Shown piece by piece: positions 52,304 to 60,856 of a DNA stretch of 64,000 nt. The notes beneath the pieces are model-generated. The model searched no databases, was not told where the DNA came from, and saw only the letters and a list, made by a program, of their open reading frames with translations. A program made the translations under genes and the position numbers. This DNA is from GCA-2746365 sp963711255 (GTDB lineage: Bacteria; Pseudomonadota; Gammaproteobacteria; SZUA-229). Where the stretch lies: assembly GCA_963711255.1 (NCBI GenBank), contig CAVQDO010000003.1, positions 1 to 64,000 on the forward strand, in the 5' to 3' direction. How positions within the stretch are numbered: position 1 is the stretch's first letter; every line of letters starts with the position of its first letter.

Positions 52304-52387
52304 CCGTCATTGCGAGCGAAGCGCGGCAATTTCCTGTAGACGACACGGTTGCTAAAAGAGATTGCCGCGCTTCGCTCGCAATGACGG
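52304..52387. repeat. Palindromic repeat, family A, copy 2
   Basis: Thirty-base arms (52304-52333 and 52358-52387) match at 29 of 30 positions. The outer arm CCGTCATTGCGAGCGAAGCG shares its first part with the 24058 copy. It lies between the nfeD stop and the convergent transglutaminase-like gene. Confidence 0.85.
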
Positions 52388-52418
52388 TAATATTGTTGCG
52401 TCTCTGCGGTGATTGCTT

Positions 52419-53252
52419 CTAGGTTTTTGACTGTTTACCACCATGAAAAGTAGACGTCTGCTTCCAGTTTTTTCCTGAGTATTTAACAGTGTACTCGCTA
52501 CCAGTATTTATCCAGAAGTGATCACGGTTGAACTGATATTTGGGGTGATAGTCGACCTGTGTACCTGCCAGTCTATATTTACTCCAGCGGGTTAAGGTCT
52601 TTTTGTCCGTTGCTTCAAGCAGGTATTCCTTGCCGTCTTTAAATACAATAACCCATGCGTGACCTTCATTTTTAAATTTCCCCATTGCAACACGAGCGTC
52701 AACGCCCAGGCTTATCAGCCAGTCTGCCAGTGCAATAGCGTGATCTTCACAATCGCCCCGTGTTAGCTTGAATGCCTGCCTCGAGTTTTGCCAGATATCC
52801 TGCAGCCCGGTGTACTGCAGGTGATCGAGCTGATAGGTTTTTCGTGTTGCCAGAACATACAGTGGCACCCAGTGTTTATCTGTGTAAAAAGGCATGTAGC
52901 CGATGAGGTAGGAGTTGGCAAAATGATGTTTGTCATCCAGCCCGGTAGCTGATGCGGTTGTTGCCGTGTTATTTTTACTGCCCCAGTTCCAGGTATAAGT
53001 ATGGTCTTTATCGGTTTTTGATTCTGTGATGGCCTGCAACTGCTGCTGGCTAAAAGTGCCGGGGTTATTGGAAACTTTTACGTAACCGTTTTGCAGTGTG
53101 TTTTGATTGATGGAGGAGCCGGAGTCGAGCAAGGCTGTTTCCATTTGTTTCGACAGTTGCGAGGTCTGCTGCTGTTGCTGATTTTTTTCCAGAAAACTGG
53201 CGATGAATATTGCGACAAAGAATAAAACGACAAAGTAGTCTTTTCGTTTCAT
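52419..53252 (-). CDS. Transglutaminase-like protein
   Basis: 277 residues with an N-terminal membrane anchor (YFVVLFFVAIFIASFLE). A transglutaminase-like core: LTRGDCEDHAIALADWLISL with the catalytic cysteine in GDCEDHA, then the histidine region GHAWVIVFKDGKEYLLEATD. It likely cleaves or forms amide bonds in the periplasm; bacterial members often act on peptides. The start codon overlaps the DUF350 stop by one base, so the two are coupled. Confidence 0.85.
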   Translation of the reverse strand: MKRKDYFVVLFFVAIFIASFLEKNQQQQQTSQLSKQMETALLDSGSSINQNTLQNGYVKVSNNPGTFSQQQLQAITESKTDKDHTYTWNWGSKNNTATTASATGLDDKHHFANSYLIGYMPFYTDKHWVPLYVLATRKTYQLDHLQYTGLQDIWQNSRQAFKLTRGDCEDHAIALADWLISLGVDARVAMGKFKNEGHAWVIVFKDGKEYLLEATDKKTLTRWSKYRLAGTQVDYHPKYQFNRDHFWINTGSEYTVKYSGKNWKQTSTFHGGKQSKT

Positions 53253-53482
53253 CAGCCTTTTAAGCCAAATGATACGATTAGAGCAACGAATATCAGTATG
53301 GTGGAGGCAAATATTGCGACCGCAATGTTGCCTTTTTTTAATTCTTCCTCTATTTGAATCGTTTTGAGTATTTTCTTATCAATGATTACGAGTGCAGTTA
53401 CGCCAATAAATAAGGCGATAACAGTGTAAATCAGGTTGATGCTTAGATTAAAAATACTGGCAAATAGAAAATCAGTTTCCAT
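53252..53482 (-). CDS. DUF350 family small membrane protein
   Basis: 76 residues with two membrane helices (FNLSINLIYTVIALFIGVTA; NIAVAIFASTILIFVALIVS). KKGNIAVAIFASTI is a recognisable DUF350 segment. Function unknown. It is translated ahead of the transglutaminase-like protein, overlapping it by one base. Confidence 0.78.
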   Translation of the reverse strand: METDFLFASIFNLSINLIYTVIALFIGVTALVIIDKKILKTIQIEEELKKGNIAVAIFASTILIFVALIVSFGLKG

Positions 53483-53596
53483 ATCTAACTCTTTGATTGT
53501 TGAATGTTTTCAGGATATCAGAAAGTTTTAATGATTAATACCCGTGAAAATAATTGCGCTCCATAGTTCTGCCTGGATAATTTACTGACGGGCATT

Positions 53597-53622
53597 AAAA
53601 AACCCGGCAAAACCGGGTTTTT
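53597..53622. terminator. Rho-independent terminator after rpmG
   Basis: AAAACCCGG pairs with CCGGGTTTT around a short A-rich loop, and the flanking A and T runs make it work in both directions. It lies 42 bases past the rpmG stop. Confidence 0.85.
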
Positions 53623-53663
53623 AGCAAGGCATCAAATGATTCGCCTGAATGACTTGAGTTGCT

Positions 53664-53819
53664 TTATTTAATCTTGGATTCTTTGTACATAACGTATTTG
53701 CGAACCACTGGATCGAATTTCTTCATTTCCAGTTTTTCAGGCATGGTACGTTTATTTTTGGTCGTTGTGTAAAAGTGACCAGTATTAGCAGATGAAACCA
53801 TTTTAATTTTATCGCGCAT
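53664..53819 (-). CDS. rpmG: 50S ribosomal protein L33
   Basis: 51 residues: MRDKIKMVSSANTGHFYTTT and MPEKLEMKKFDPVVRKYVMY are the L33 sequence. No CxxC pair is present, so it is the zinc-free form usual in gammaproteobacteria. It follows rpmB by nine bases and ends at a strong terminator. Confidence 0.96.
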   Translation of the reverse strand: MRDKIKMVSSANTGHFYTTTKNKRTMPEKLEMKKFDPVVRKYVMYKESKIK

Positions 53820-53828
53820 TATATTCTC

Positions 53829-54065
53829 CTATACCTTCTCACCACGAGAGCGCATTTCAGCTAAAACTGTATCGATACCTTTCTTATCGATAATGCGCAT
53901 GCCGTTAGCAGTAACACGCAGTTTTACATGACGATTCTCGCTTTCAACCCAGAAACGATGGGTGTGTAAGTTAGGCAAGAAACGGCGTCTTGTTTTGTTG
54001 TGAGCATGAGATACGTTGTTACCAGCAACCGGGCGTTTCCCAGTGACCTGACATACTCTAGACAT
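53829..54065 (-). CDS. rpmB: 50S ribosomal protein L28
   Basis: 78 residues, full length: MSRVCQVTGKRPVAGNNVSH, AHNKTRRRFLPNLHTHRFW and the end GIDTVLAEMRSRG. It is the first gene of the rpmB-rpmG operon. A longer open frame upstream of 54065 is not the start; the ATG at 54065 is the family start. Confidence 0.97.
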   Translation of the reverse strand: MSRVCQVTGKRPVAGNNVSHAHNKTRRRFLPNLHTHRFWVESENRHVKLRVTANGMRIIDKKGIDTVLAEMRSRGEKV

Positions 54066-54234
54066 TGTAATTACTCCAAACCAACCAAAATGGTTAAAAA
54101 AACAGGCACAAAATAAAAGTTTTGAACCTTTGAAAAAATGAGCCGGCAATTCTAACGGAGAATAAGTGAGCTGACAAGTAAAATAGTGATTCAATTTTAG
54201 CGGGGCAGACGACTCTGTCGATGATGTTAGCCTG

Positions 54235-54240
54235 TATAAT
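54235..54240 (+). promoter_or_regulatory. Candidate -10 element of the folB promoter
   Basis: TATAAT, with TG directly before it, 40 bases ahead of the folB ATG. No convincing -35 hexamer stands at the right spacing. Confidence 0.35.
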
Positions 54241-54279
54241 GGCGTCATATCACCATAAAACCGGCAGAGAATCAGAAAA

Positions 54280-54639
54280 ATGGCACAGGATATTGTTTTT
54301 ATAGAGGATTTACGCATCGATACCATTATTGGTATTTATGACTGGGAGAGGGAGGTTAAGCAGACGATTGCACTGGATATTGAAATGGCAGCAGATAACA
54401 CAAAAGCGGCCGCTAGCGAAAGTATTGACGATGCACTGAATTACAAGGCAGTCGCCAAGCGCCTGATTGCTTTTACCGAAGAAAGCCAGTTTCAGCTGGT
54501 GGAGACACTCTCTGAACGACTGATAGCGATAATTATGAATGAGTTCGACGTGCCCTGGTGCCGCCTGAAATTAAGCAAGTTAGGTGCGGTTACAGGTTCA
54601 CGTTCAGTGGGCGTCATCATTGAGCGCGGTCAGCGTTAA
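54280..54639 (+). CDS. folB: Dihydroneopterin aldolase
   Basis: 119 residues. IGIYDWEREVKQTIALDIEM holds Glu23; LKLSKLGAVTGSRSVGVIIE holds Lys100, the catalytic pair in this family. It splits dihydroneopterin to 6-hydroxymethyl-dihydropterin plus glycolaldehyde for folate synthesis. folK follows 24 bases later, so consecutive pathway steps are coupled. Confidence 0.95.
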   Translation: MAQDIVFIEDLRIDTIIGIYDWEREVKQTIALDIEMAADNTKAAASESIDDALNYKAVAKRLIAFTEESQFQLVETLSERLIAIIMNEFDVPWCRLKLSKLGAVTGSRSVGVIIERGQR

Positions 54640-54663
54640 CTGAGGCGACCATCGGGGAGCGAC

Positions 54664-55152
54664 ATGGCAACTATATATATTAGTCTTGGCAGTAATATCA
54701 ATCGTGAGCAGAATACCCGTGCCGGTATTGCAGCATTAAAACAGGTGTTTGGTGAATTAAACCTGTCTTCGGTTTATGAAAGTGAGTCGGTTGGCTTTGA
54801 TGGCGATGCTTTTTACAATATGGTGATTGCCTGCGAAGTGGACACGCCGGTGCATCAGACTAACCAGATATTGCGGGACATTGAGGATGCTAACGGCCGT
54901 GATCGCAGTGGCCCTAAATTTTCATCGAGAACGCTGGATCTTGACCTGCTGCTCTATGATGACCTGATTCTTGATGAAGACGGTTTGAGGCTGCCGCGTG
55001 GTGAAATATTAAAAAATGCCTTTGTTCTATGGCCGCTGGCGGAAATTGCACCCAAGCTGAAGCATCCTGAAATCGGAACCAGTTTTGCCGAACTCTGGGC
55101 TGCCTTTGATAAAACCAGGGAAAACCTGAAGCCGATAGAGTTCTCTTTCTGA
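54664..55152 (+). CDS. folK: 6-hydroxymethyl-7,8-dihydropterin pyrophosphokinase
   Basis: 162 residues, matching HPPK: YISLGSNINREQNTRAGIAA, NMVIACEVDTPVH, RSGPKFSSRTLDLDLLLYDD with the metal-binding Asp pair, then LRLPRGEILKNAFVLWPLAE. It moves pyrophosphate from ATP onto the pterin made by FolB. The TusA-like gene follows 39 bases downstream. Confidence 0.96.
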   Translation: MATIYISLGSNINREQNTRAGIAALKQVFGELNLSSVYESESVGFDGDAFYNMVIACEVDTPVHQTNQILRDIEDANGRDRSGPKFSSRTLDLDLLLYDDLILDEDGLRLPRGEILKNAFVLWPLAEIAPKLKHPEIGTSFAELWAAFDKTRENLKPIEFSF

Positions 55153-55191
55153 TCACTCTGGATACGGTATCTTTTTTTACAGGAATATTTT

Positions 55192-55440
55192 ATGAGTCTT
55201 GATTCCATCGCCTGTGACATTTATGTCGATATTTCAGGTATCGACTGCGCGGCCCCCTTTTCAAAATTAAACGATGCGCTGGACATGCTGCAGCAAGGCC
55301 AGACTTTGCTGGCAGTTTCCAGCAAGCAGGCGTTGCAAAGTGATATCCCGGCTTTTTGTCGTCAGCGTGAGTTGCAGCTGCTTGACCAGGGCGAGGTAGA
55401 TGAGATGTATTATTTTTTGATCAGCTTAAATGCGGCTTAA
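55192..55440 (+). CDS. TusA-like small sulfurtransferase with CAAP motif
   Basis: 82 residues. The TusA fold is seen in VDISGIDCAAPFSKLNDALD, QQGQTLLAVSSKQALQSDIP, and AFCRQRELQLLDQGEVDEMY. The usual active motif CPxP reads CAAP here: Cys19 and the second proline are kept, the first proline is lost. It may carry persulfide, but this change is unusual. AGGAA precedes the ATG; the gene follows folK by 39 bases. Confidence 0.78.
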   Translation: MSLDSIACDIYVDISGIDCAAPFSKLNDALDMLQQGQTLLAVSSKQALQSDIPAFCRQRELQLLDQGEVDEMYYFLISLNAA

Positions 55441-55505
55441 TCAGCTTCGGCCTGTATTGCAGCTGCCGGTATTGAGCTGGCCTGTATGAATGCTGTAATT
55501 ACGGC

Positions 55506-56393
55506 CTATGTTTCCAGTTTTTCCGCAATAAATTCAATCATCTGCTTCACTTTTTGCGGGACAAAGCGCCTTTCGGGATAAACTGCGTGAATATCATATG
55601 TGGTGGGCCTGTAATCCGGCATAATGACTTTTAACTTGCCTGTTTCGATATATTGTTTTGCATACCATTGACATAAAATCGATATACCAAGGCCTTCCAG
55701 TGTCGCGTCACAAACGGCATCAGGGCTGCTTGCTTTCAGGCGGCCGGTAACACGTATCGATTCATCCCCTTCCTGAATGCTGTTGAAATACCACAAATCC
55801 GGTGTTTTCTGCTGTGAGTAAAACAGGCAGTTGTGTTTTACCAGGTCAGCCGGTTTTTTAGGACGGCCGTGCTTTACCAGGTATTCCGTGCTGGCGACAA
55901 CAACACGCGGACTGGTGCCAATTTTTCGCGCGATTAGCGTCGAGTCGGCCAGCGGACCGATACGAAATGCCAGGTCAATGCCTTCTTTCACCAGGTCTAT
56001 ATAGTTATCGTTAAATAGCAGGTCGATGTCTATATCGGGAAAAGCATTAAAAAACTCAGCCAGATGGGGCATCAGGCAGGTGCGGCCGAATGCTGCACTG
56101 GTCGACAATCGTAAGGTGCCGGTTGGTTTTATTTTGCCTTTGCCAATACTGGCTTCGGCTTCCTGAAAATCATTGAGAATGCGAATACAGTGGTGGTAAT
56201 ACTCTTTGCCGGCCTCGGTTAGTTTTAGTGATCGTGTACTGCGATTGAGTAATTTTGCACCAAGACGTTCTTCCAGTGCAGCAATATGTTTGCTCACTGT
56301 GGACTGTGACATGTTGGTTTCGCGAGCCACAGCAGAAAAGCTTTTGGCTTCTACGACACGACGAAATACTGCCATGCTATGCATTACATCCAT
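55506..56393 (-). CDS. LysR family transcriptional regulator
   Basis: 295 residues. The HTH is in FRRVVEAKSFSAVARETNMS, then QSTVSKHIAALEERLGAKLL; the effector domain runs from about 90. It is divergent from the DsrE2 gene at 56610; between them are AGACTAGTCT (56492-56501) and an imperfect inverted repeat at 56534-56556, plausible LysR sites. The target is probably that gene. Confidence 0.93.
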   Translation of the reverse strand: MDVMHSMAVFRRVVEAKSFSAVARETNMSQSTVSKHIAALEERLGAKLLNRSTRSLKLTEAGKEYYHHCIRILNDFQEAEASIGKGKIKPTGTLRLSTSAAFGRTCLMPHLAEFFNAFPDIDIDLLFNDNYIDLVKEGIDLAFRIGPLADSTLIARKIGTSPRVVVASTEYLVKHGRPKKPADLVKHNCLFYSQQKTPDLWYFNSIQEGDESIRVTGRLKASSPDAVCDATLEGLGISILCQWYAKQYIETGKLKVIMPDYRPTTYDIHAVYPERRFVPQKVKQMIEFIAEKLET

Positions 56394-56609
56394 ACAAACC
56401 CCCGTGCAATAGCCTTTACAGGCGATATCGTTATCACTTATTCCTTTTTGGAATGAGTAATATTCCAGTATAAGCGCTTATTAATTTAATAAGACTAGTC
56501 TAATGTCTGTTGAAAGTGAATTTATTTTAGCGTCCGCCTGATAATTAGTCAGACGGCTAAGTTATAGCAGGGTAATGATAGACGTTTTTTAAACGAAGAA
56601 GAGGAAAGG

Positions 56610-57260
56610 ATGATGACGAAGTTAGCAACGGTTAATGAGTTACAGCTTGAAAAGGGTTCAGCGAAGGAATTGAGCGCCATGCTGGAAGCGGGTAGTGCCG
56701 ATAGCTGGTTTGAGCAGAAGTTTGAGCAGCAAATGGAAAAATACAGGGCCAGTAAAACGCCGACCATGGCAATCGTGGTGACTAAAGGCAGCCTGGACTG
56801 GGCCTATCCGCCTTTTATTCTGGCGTCTTCAGCGGCAGCGCTGGGCTGGAATGTTGAGCTGTTTTTCACCTTTTATGGTTTAAGCCTGCTTAAAAAAGAT
56901 CTTGACCTGGAGCTTAGTCCACTGGGTAACCCGGCTATGCCAATGAAAATGCCATTTGGTCCGGAATGGTTTAAAAATATTAACTGGAATGTGCCCAATG
57001 CGGTAAGCAGTAATATTCCAGGATTCGAAAAAATGGCGACAGGCTTGATGAAGCAGACAATGAAAAATAAAGGGGTAGCAACCATTGAAGAATTGCGAGA
57101 GCTGAGTATGGAGGCAGGTGTGAAACTGATTGCCTGCCAGATGACAGTGGATTTATTTGGCTGGAAGATGGATGATTTTCTGCCTGAAGTAGCCGACTGG
57201 GTAGGTGCTGCATCTTTTTTACCGACAGCGAAAGATGCGGATGTGACATTATTTATCTAA
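56610..57260 (+). CDS. DsrE2-type (DsrE/F/H-like) protein
   Basis: 216 residues. MAIVVTKGSLDWAYPPFILA, SSAAALGWNVELFFTFYGLS, and GVKLIACQMTVDLFGWKMDD (Cys176) match the DsrE2 group, which exchanges sulfur with TusA in sulfur-oxidising bacteria. No membrane helix is evident. A strong AGGAAAGG box precedes the ATG pair at 56610/56613. DUF2892 follows 57 bases after its stop; the LysR gene is divergent. Confidence 0.88.
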   Translation: MMTKLATVNELQLEKGSAKELSAMLEAGSADSWFEQKFEQQMEKYRASKTPTMAIVVTKGSLDWAYPPFILASSAAALGWNVELFFTFYGLSLLKKDLDLELSPLGNPAMPMKMPFGPEWFKNINWNVPNAVSSNIPGFEKMATGLMKQTMKNKGVATIEELRELSMEAGVKLIACQMTVDLFGWKMDDFLPEVADWVGAASFLPTAKDADVTLFI

Positions 57261-57317
57261 GCCAGAGAGGCAGTAGTTATTAGTGTTTGAACAATAGTAA
57301 TGATCAGGGAAAAGAAA

Positions 57318-57524
57318 ATGTTTAATACAAGTTATACAGTAAGAATGTTTTTGTTTAACGTCGCAATGATAAACATGGTTGCGATAGGTTTGAGCGGGTT
57401 TACAGCAGTGCACTGGTTTTCCTATGCGTTACCATTGTTCCTGTTTTTTGCTGCTGCCTCTGGTTTTTGTCCAGGCTTATTCGTATCAAAAAAAATCCTG
57501 GCTGTGTTGGGACTAAAAGAATAA
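57318..57524 (+). CDS. DUF2892/YgaP-TM-like membrane protein
   Basis: 68 residues with two helices: VRMFLFNVAMINMVAIGLSG and WFSYALPLFLFFAAASGFCP. The GFCPG turn resembles the membrane part of the YgaP rhodanese and DUF2892 proteins. An in-frame start at 57300 exists, but MFNTSYTVR is the family start. It pairs with the DsrE2 gene and may be its membrane partner. Confidence 0.78.
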   Translation: MFNTSYTVRMFLFNVAMINMVAIGLSGFTAVHWFSYALPLFLFFAAASGFCPGLFVSKKILAVLGLKE

Positions 57525-57852
57525 GCCTGGCTTTGAGTTGTTACCCTGGCATCCAGGTCATGTGTAGGCATTGCTAGTGTATAAAAAACTGAATGCGGGT
57601 GTCGGCAGGGCGCATGTGACTTAAACTGCAGGTATTGTCATAAGCTACACATGTGATGCATGTATCGATACCTGCTTATCACCCTGTTCTATGTGTTTAT
57701 ATCCCCGGCCCCGGGCTTGCTGGGCAATGACTGTCCCCATGACGGTAATGCGCACAGGCTGGCCTGAGCTTCTCTTGAGCATACAGCCATGTATTAGAAA
57801 TTGCTTGTTGCTGTATAATCAGAAAAATCCTAAATAACCGCTTTACATTGTA
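57525..57852. other. Intergenic stretch before the MscS gene
   Basis: 328 bases. GCAGGTAT (near 57630) and ATACCTGC (near 57667) are complementary, a weak inverted repeat that may be structural. No gene or strong terminator is seen. Confidence 0.4.
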
Positions 57853-60162
57853 ATGAAAAATATTATTTCACAGATACTTCTGTTGTTAGTTATTTCTTTG
57901 TCTTCCTATGCTGTAGCGGATGAACTGGATGACATGGACCAAATGTCACAACAACTGAAGGTCGTTAATAACAGTATTAACAGCGGTCAGTTTGAGGGTG
58001 ATGATCTTGCCAGCTGGACCAAGCTGACGATAAAAATGAAAAGTTCCGCATCACTCTGCGTCTCGACCAGTGAAGCAGCACTGCTAGATTTGCAAACAGT
58101 TATTGATGGTCTGGGCGAGGCAGTAAAAGACGAAGATGCCGAGGTGACCAAAAAGCGGAAGAACTACCAGAAAGAAAAAGAGGAGCTGGATAAAAAGCTG
58201 GCGAAATGTAATTTATATGTTGCCAGTGCTGAAGAAGTATCCGGTCTGTTGAAAGTAGCAGAGAAATCGTATTTCAAGAAAAAATACCTGGTTAAAAGCC
58301 CGGATATGATTGAGCTGGTATTAGCCTATCTTTCGAACCCTGTGGCGATATTAGCGGATTCCGGGCAGTTTTTATGGTCAAAATCCGGTGTTCGCGAAAT
58401 TGATACGCTTGACCTTTTTCTAAGTATTTTTGCGATTGTAATAGCTGTTCTTGTCGGTTCCTGGCTGCGTAAAAAAATGCAGAGCCTGGAAAGCAGAAGC
58501 CAGTGGCATGATGATTTTTCTGAAAACCTGTTTAGAGCGATATTAACAACGCTGGCCAGCCGTGTTCCTTATTTAATGGGATCAGCTGCCGCTGCAATCA
58601 GCTCGATTGTTATTACCCTTGAAGTTACTGAAGTGCCCTTTGTAACAGAGTTGTTTGTAGGTTTACTCGTTTTCTTCCTGGTGACAACCATTATTCGTTT
58701 ATTGTTCTCACCATTACCACCGGCAAAACTATTTATTCCTTTTACGCCGGCTATCGCTGATGGACTGGCAAAGCGGTTAAGAGTCCTTGCTATATTGGGC
58801 CTTGTTGGTTACCTGTCTTTTTATACTGTTTTTTCAGAGAGCATTATTGAATCGAACCTGTTACTGGCGAGAAATGTTTTTTCACTATTTGTTGTGATTA
58901 ATGTTGTCTGGACGCTGCAGGTCATTATCAAATCGCCACGGCTGCCAAGGTTACGATACCTTTCCATGTTTGTGATTGCGGTGATTGTTCTGTCATTAAT
59001 TGCGGAATGGATGGGTTATCGGAATCTTGCTTATACCAGTCGCCGCGTGGTTTTGCTGACATTTGTTACATTCATGATATTTGTTGGAATTTCAAAATTA
59101 TTCAGGGATTTGTACAATGCAATAGATGATGGCAGCTATCCATGGAGTCAGCGGGTACATACCATACTTGGTGTGGCTAAATCAGCAAAAGTGCCGGGAT
59201 TGATCTGGATAAGACTATTAACAAGCATTGTTATCTGGGGTTCTTTTGCAATAATGTTTATTAATGCCTGGGATTATAGCGGCGGCGTTATTGAGCATGT
59301 TAGAGGTTATATTATCAATGGATTTGATATTGGTGAGTTCAGGATAATTCCAAGCCGTATATTATGGGCAGTATTTATCTTCGGCATTATTATTATTATG
59401 TCAAGCTGGATCCGTTCACAGCTTGAGAATCACTGGTTGAAAATGACGACCATGGGGCAGGGTGCACGAGATGCACTGGTAACGATAACAGGTTACATTA
59501 TGTTTATTGTTGCGCTGATGGCCGGATTGTCTGCTGCTGGATTCGATTTTAGTAATATTGCAATTATTGCCGGTGCTCTATCGGTTGGTATTGGTTTCGG
59601 TTTGCAAAATATTGTGAATAACTTTGTTTCCGGTCTTATCCTTTTATTCGAAAGGCCTATTCGTAAAGGTGACTGGATTGTCGTTGGCGGCACCGAGGGT
59701 TACGTAAAAGATATTCATATACGCTCAACCCGGATACAGACCTTCGACCGTTCTGATGTTATTGTGCCAAATTCAGAGCTTATATCTAACCAGGTAACTA
59801 ACTGGGTGCTTTCCAGTATGAATGGGCGTGCTATTATTCCGATAGGTGTCGCTTATGGAACTGACGCCGATAAGGTGCGTGAAATTTTGCTGAGAATTGC
59901 AGAGGAAAATGAGAATGTTGTAAAGACGAATTTATTGCCAAAGCCGGTCGTTTTATTCAGGGAGTTTGGTGACAGTTCATTGAATTTTGAGCTCAGGGTA
60001 TTCCTGTTTAATATTGATACTCGCTTGAGTGTTATTAGTGAAATAAACTTTGCCATCGACAAGGCTTTCAGGGCGGAAGGCATTGAAATACCTTTCCCTC
60101 AGCGGGACCTGCATGTTAAAAGTCTGCCAGAAGGGTTGGGCAATAAAGCTGTAGAAGATTAA
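57853..60162 (+). CDS. MscS-family mechanosensitive ion channel
   Basis: 769 residues. A signal peptide (to about 22), a periplasmic charged coil (KKRKNYQKEKEELDKKLAKC, about 98-117), then about eleven membrane helices, and the MscS core: AGFDFSNIAIIAGALSVGIG, FGLQNIVNNFVSGLILLFER, PIRKGDWIVVGGTEGYVKDI (beta domain), TRIQTFDRSDVIVPNSELIS. It opens under membrane tension to release solutes. The long N-terminal region is like the MscK/YbdG-type channels. A lipoprotein gene follows 84 bases later. Confidence 0.92.
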   Translation: MKNIISQILLLLVISLSSYAVADELDDMDQMSQQLKVVNNSINSGQFEGDDLASWTKLTIKMKSSASLCVSTSEAALLDLQTVIDGLGEAVKDEDAEVTKKRKNYQKEKEELDKKLAKCNLYVASAEEVSGLLKVAEKSYFKKKYLVKSPDMIELVLAYLSNPVAILADSGQFLWSKSGVREIDTLDLFLSIFAIVIAVLVGSWLRKKMQSLESRSQWHDDFSENLFRAILTTLASRVPYLMGSAAAAISSIVITLEVTEVPFVTELFVGLLVFFLVTTIIRLLFSPLPPAKLFIPFTPAIADGLAKRLRVLAILGLVGYLSFYTVFSESIIESNLLLARNVFSLFVVINVVWTLQVIIKSPRLPRLRYLSMFVIAVIVLSLIAEWMGYRNLAYTSRRVVLLTFVTFMIFVGISKLFRDLYNAIDDGSYPWSQRVHTILGVAKSAKVPGLIWIRLLTSIVIWGSFAIMFINAWDYSGGVIEHVRGYIINGFDIGEFRIIPSRILWAVFIFGIIIIMSSWIRSQLENHWLKMTTMGQGARDALVTITGYIMFIVALMAGLSAAGFDFSNIAIIAGALSVGIGFGLQNIVNNFVSGLILLFERPIRKGDWIVVGGTEGYVKDIHIRSTRIQTFDRSDVIVPNSELISNQVTNWVLSSMNGRAIIPIGVAYGTDADKVREILLRIAEENENVVKTNLLPKPVVLFREFGDSSLNFELRVFLFNIDTRLSVISEINFAIDKAFRAEGIEIPFPQRDLHVKSLPEGLGNKAVED

Positions 60163-60246
60163 GCGCTTTTGTAAGGATTGCTATTTGTAACGATGGCTAT
60201 TTGTAATGATATGGCTGTGAAAAAAATAATAACATTGGAGAGTCAA

Positions 60247-60840
60247 ATGTCTTTAGATAGTAAGCTGCTGTGTAAATCTGGTTTTGTCCTGTTTCTGTGT
60301 TCGCTTGCTGCAGCCTGTGTGACTGAAACGGTGGAGTCTCCCTCGATGCGATTTTCTGAGGCGGCGGTGATATCAGTGCAGGACCCTAATGTTTTCATAA
60401 CACGGGGGTCTACCTTTGCATGGATGCCAGAAGCCGTGCGTTTTTATAAAGATGAACGATTACAGAATTCGTCGATAAAGTCGTTTCTTGAAAAGGAAAT
60501 AATAAAAAATTTGCTGGCAAAAGAAATGATTATGCTGGAGTCTGTTAGCGGTTCCAAATATTCAATAGCCTATACCGCAGCATTAGAGTCTTCACTGGAT
60601 GACAGTGCCATAATTAACCGCTTTGGTCTATTGCCTGGTAATGCACAGGTGCCAACTAATGATTCAAGTGTAGAAAAAGGCAGCTTGATAGTTTATGTGT
60701 TCGAAAATAAAACGGCTGACATAGTGTGGCGCTCTGCTGCCCAGGTAGGCGTGAAGTTTGATACGCCTGAAGCTGTGAGAAAACAGCGCATTGAACGTGT
60801 CATTGCAGAAATGTTTCAAACATTGAAGGTAGAAAAGTAA
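60247..60840 (+). CDS. DUF4136-like lipoprotein
   Basis: 197 residues from the ATG at 60247 (GGAGAG upstream; the open frame continues back to 60178 without a signal). The lipobox is LAAAC near residues 20-24. KSFLEKEIIKNLLAKEMIML and a C-terminal RIERVIAEMFQTLKV match DUF4136, a periplasmic lipoprotein family. Function unknown. It probably shares a transcript with the channel. Confidence 0.78.
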   Translation: MSLDSKLLCKSGFVLFLCSLAAACVTETVESPSMRFSEAAVISVQDPNVFITRGSTFAWMPEAVRFYKDERLQNSSIKSFLEKEIIKNLLAKEMIMLESVSGSKYSIAYTAALESSLDDSAIINRFGLLPGNAQVPTNDSSVEKGSLIVYVFENKTADIVWRSAAQVGVKFDTPEAVRKQRIERVIAEMFQTLKVEK

Positions 60841-60856
60841 GATAACTTGCCAGTTT

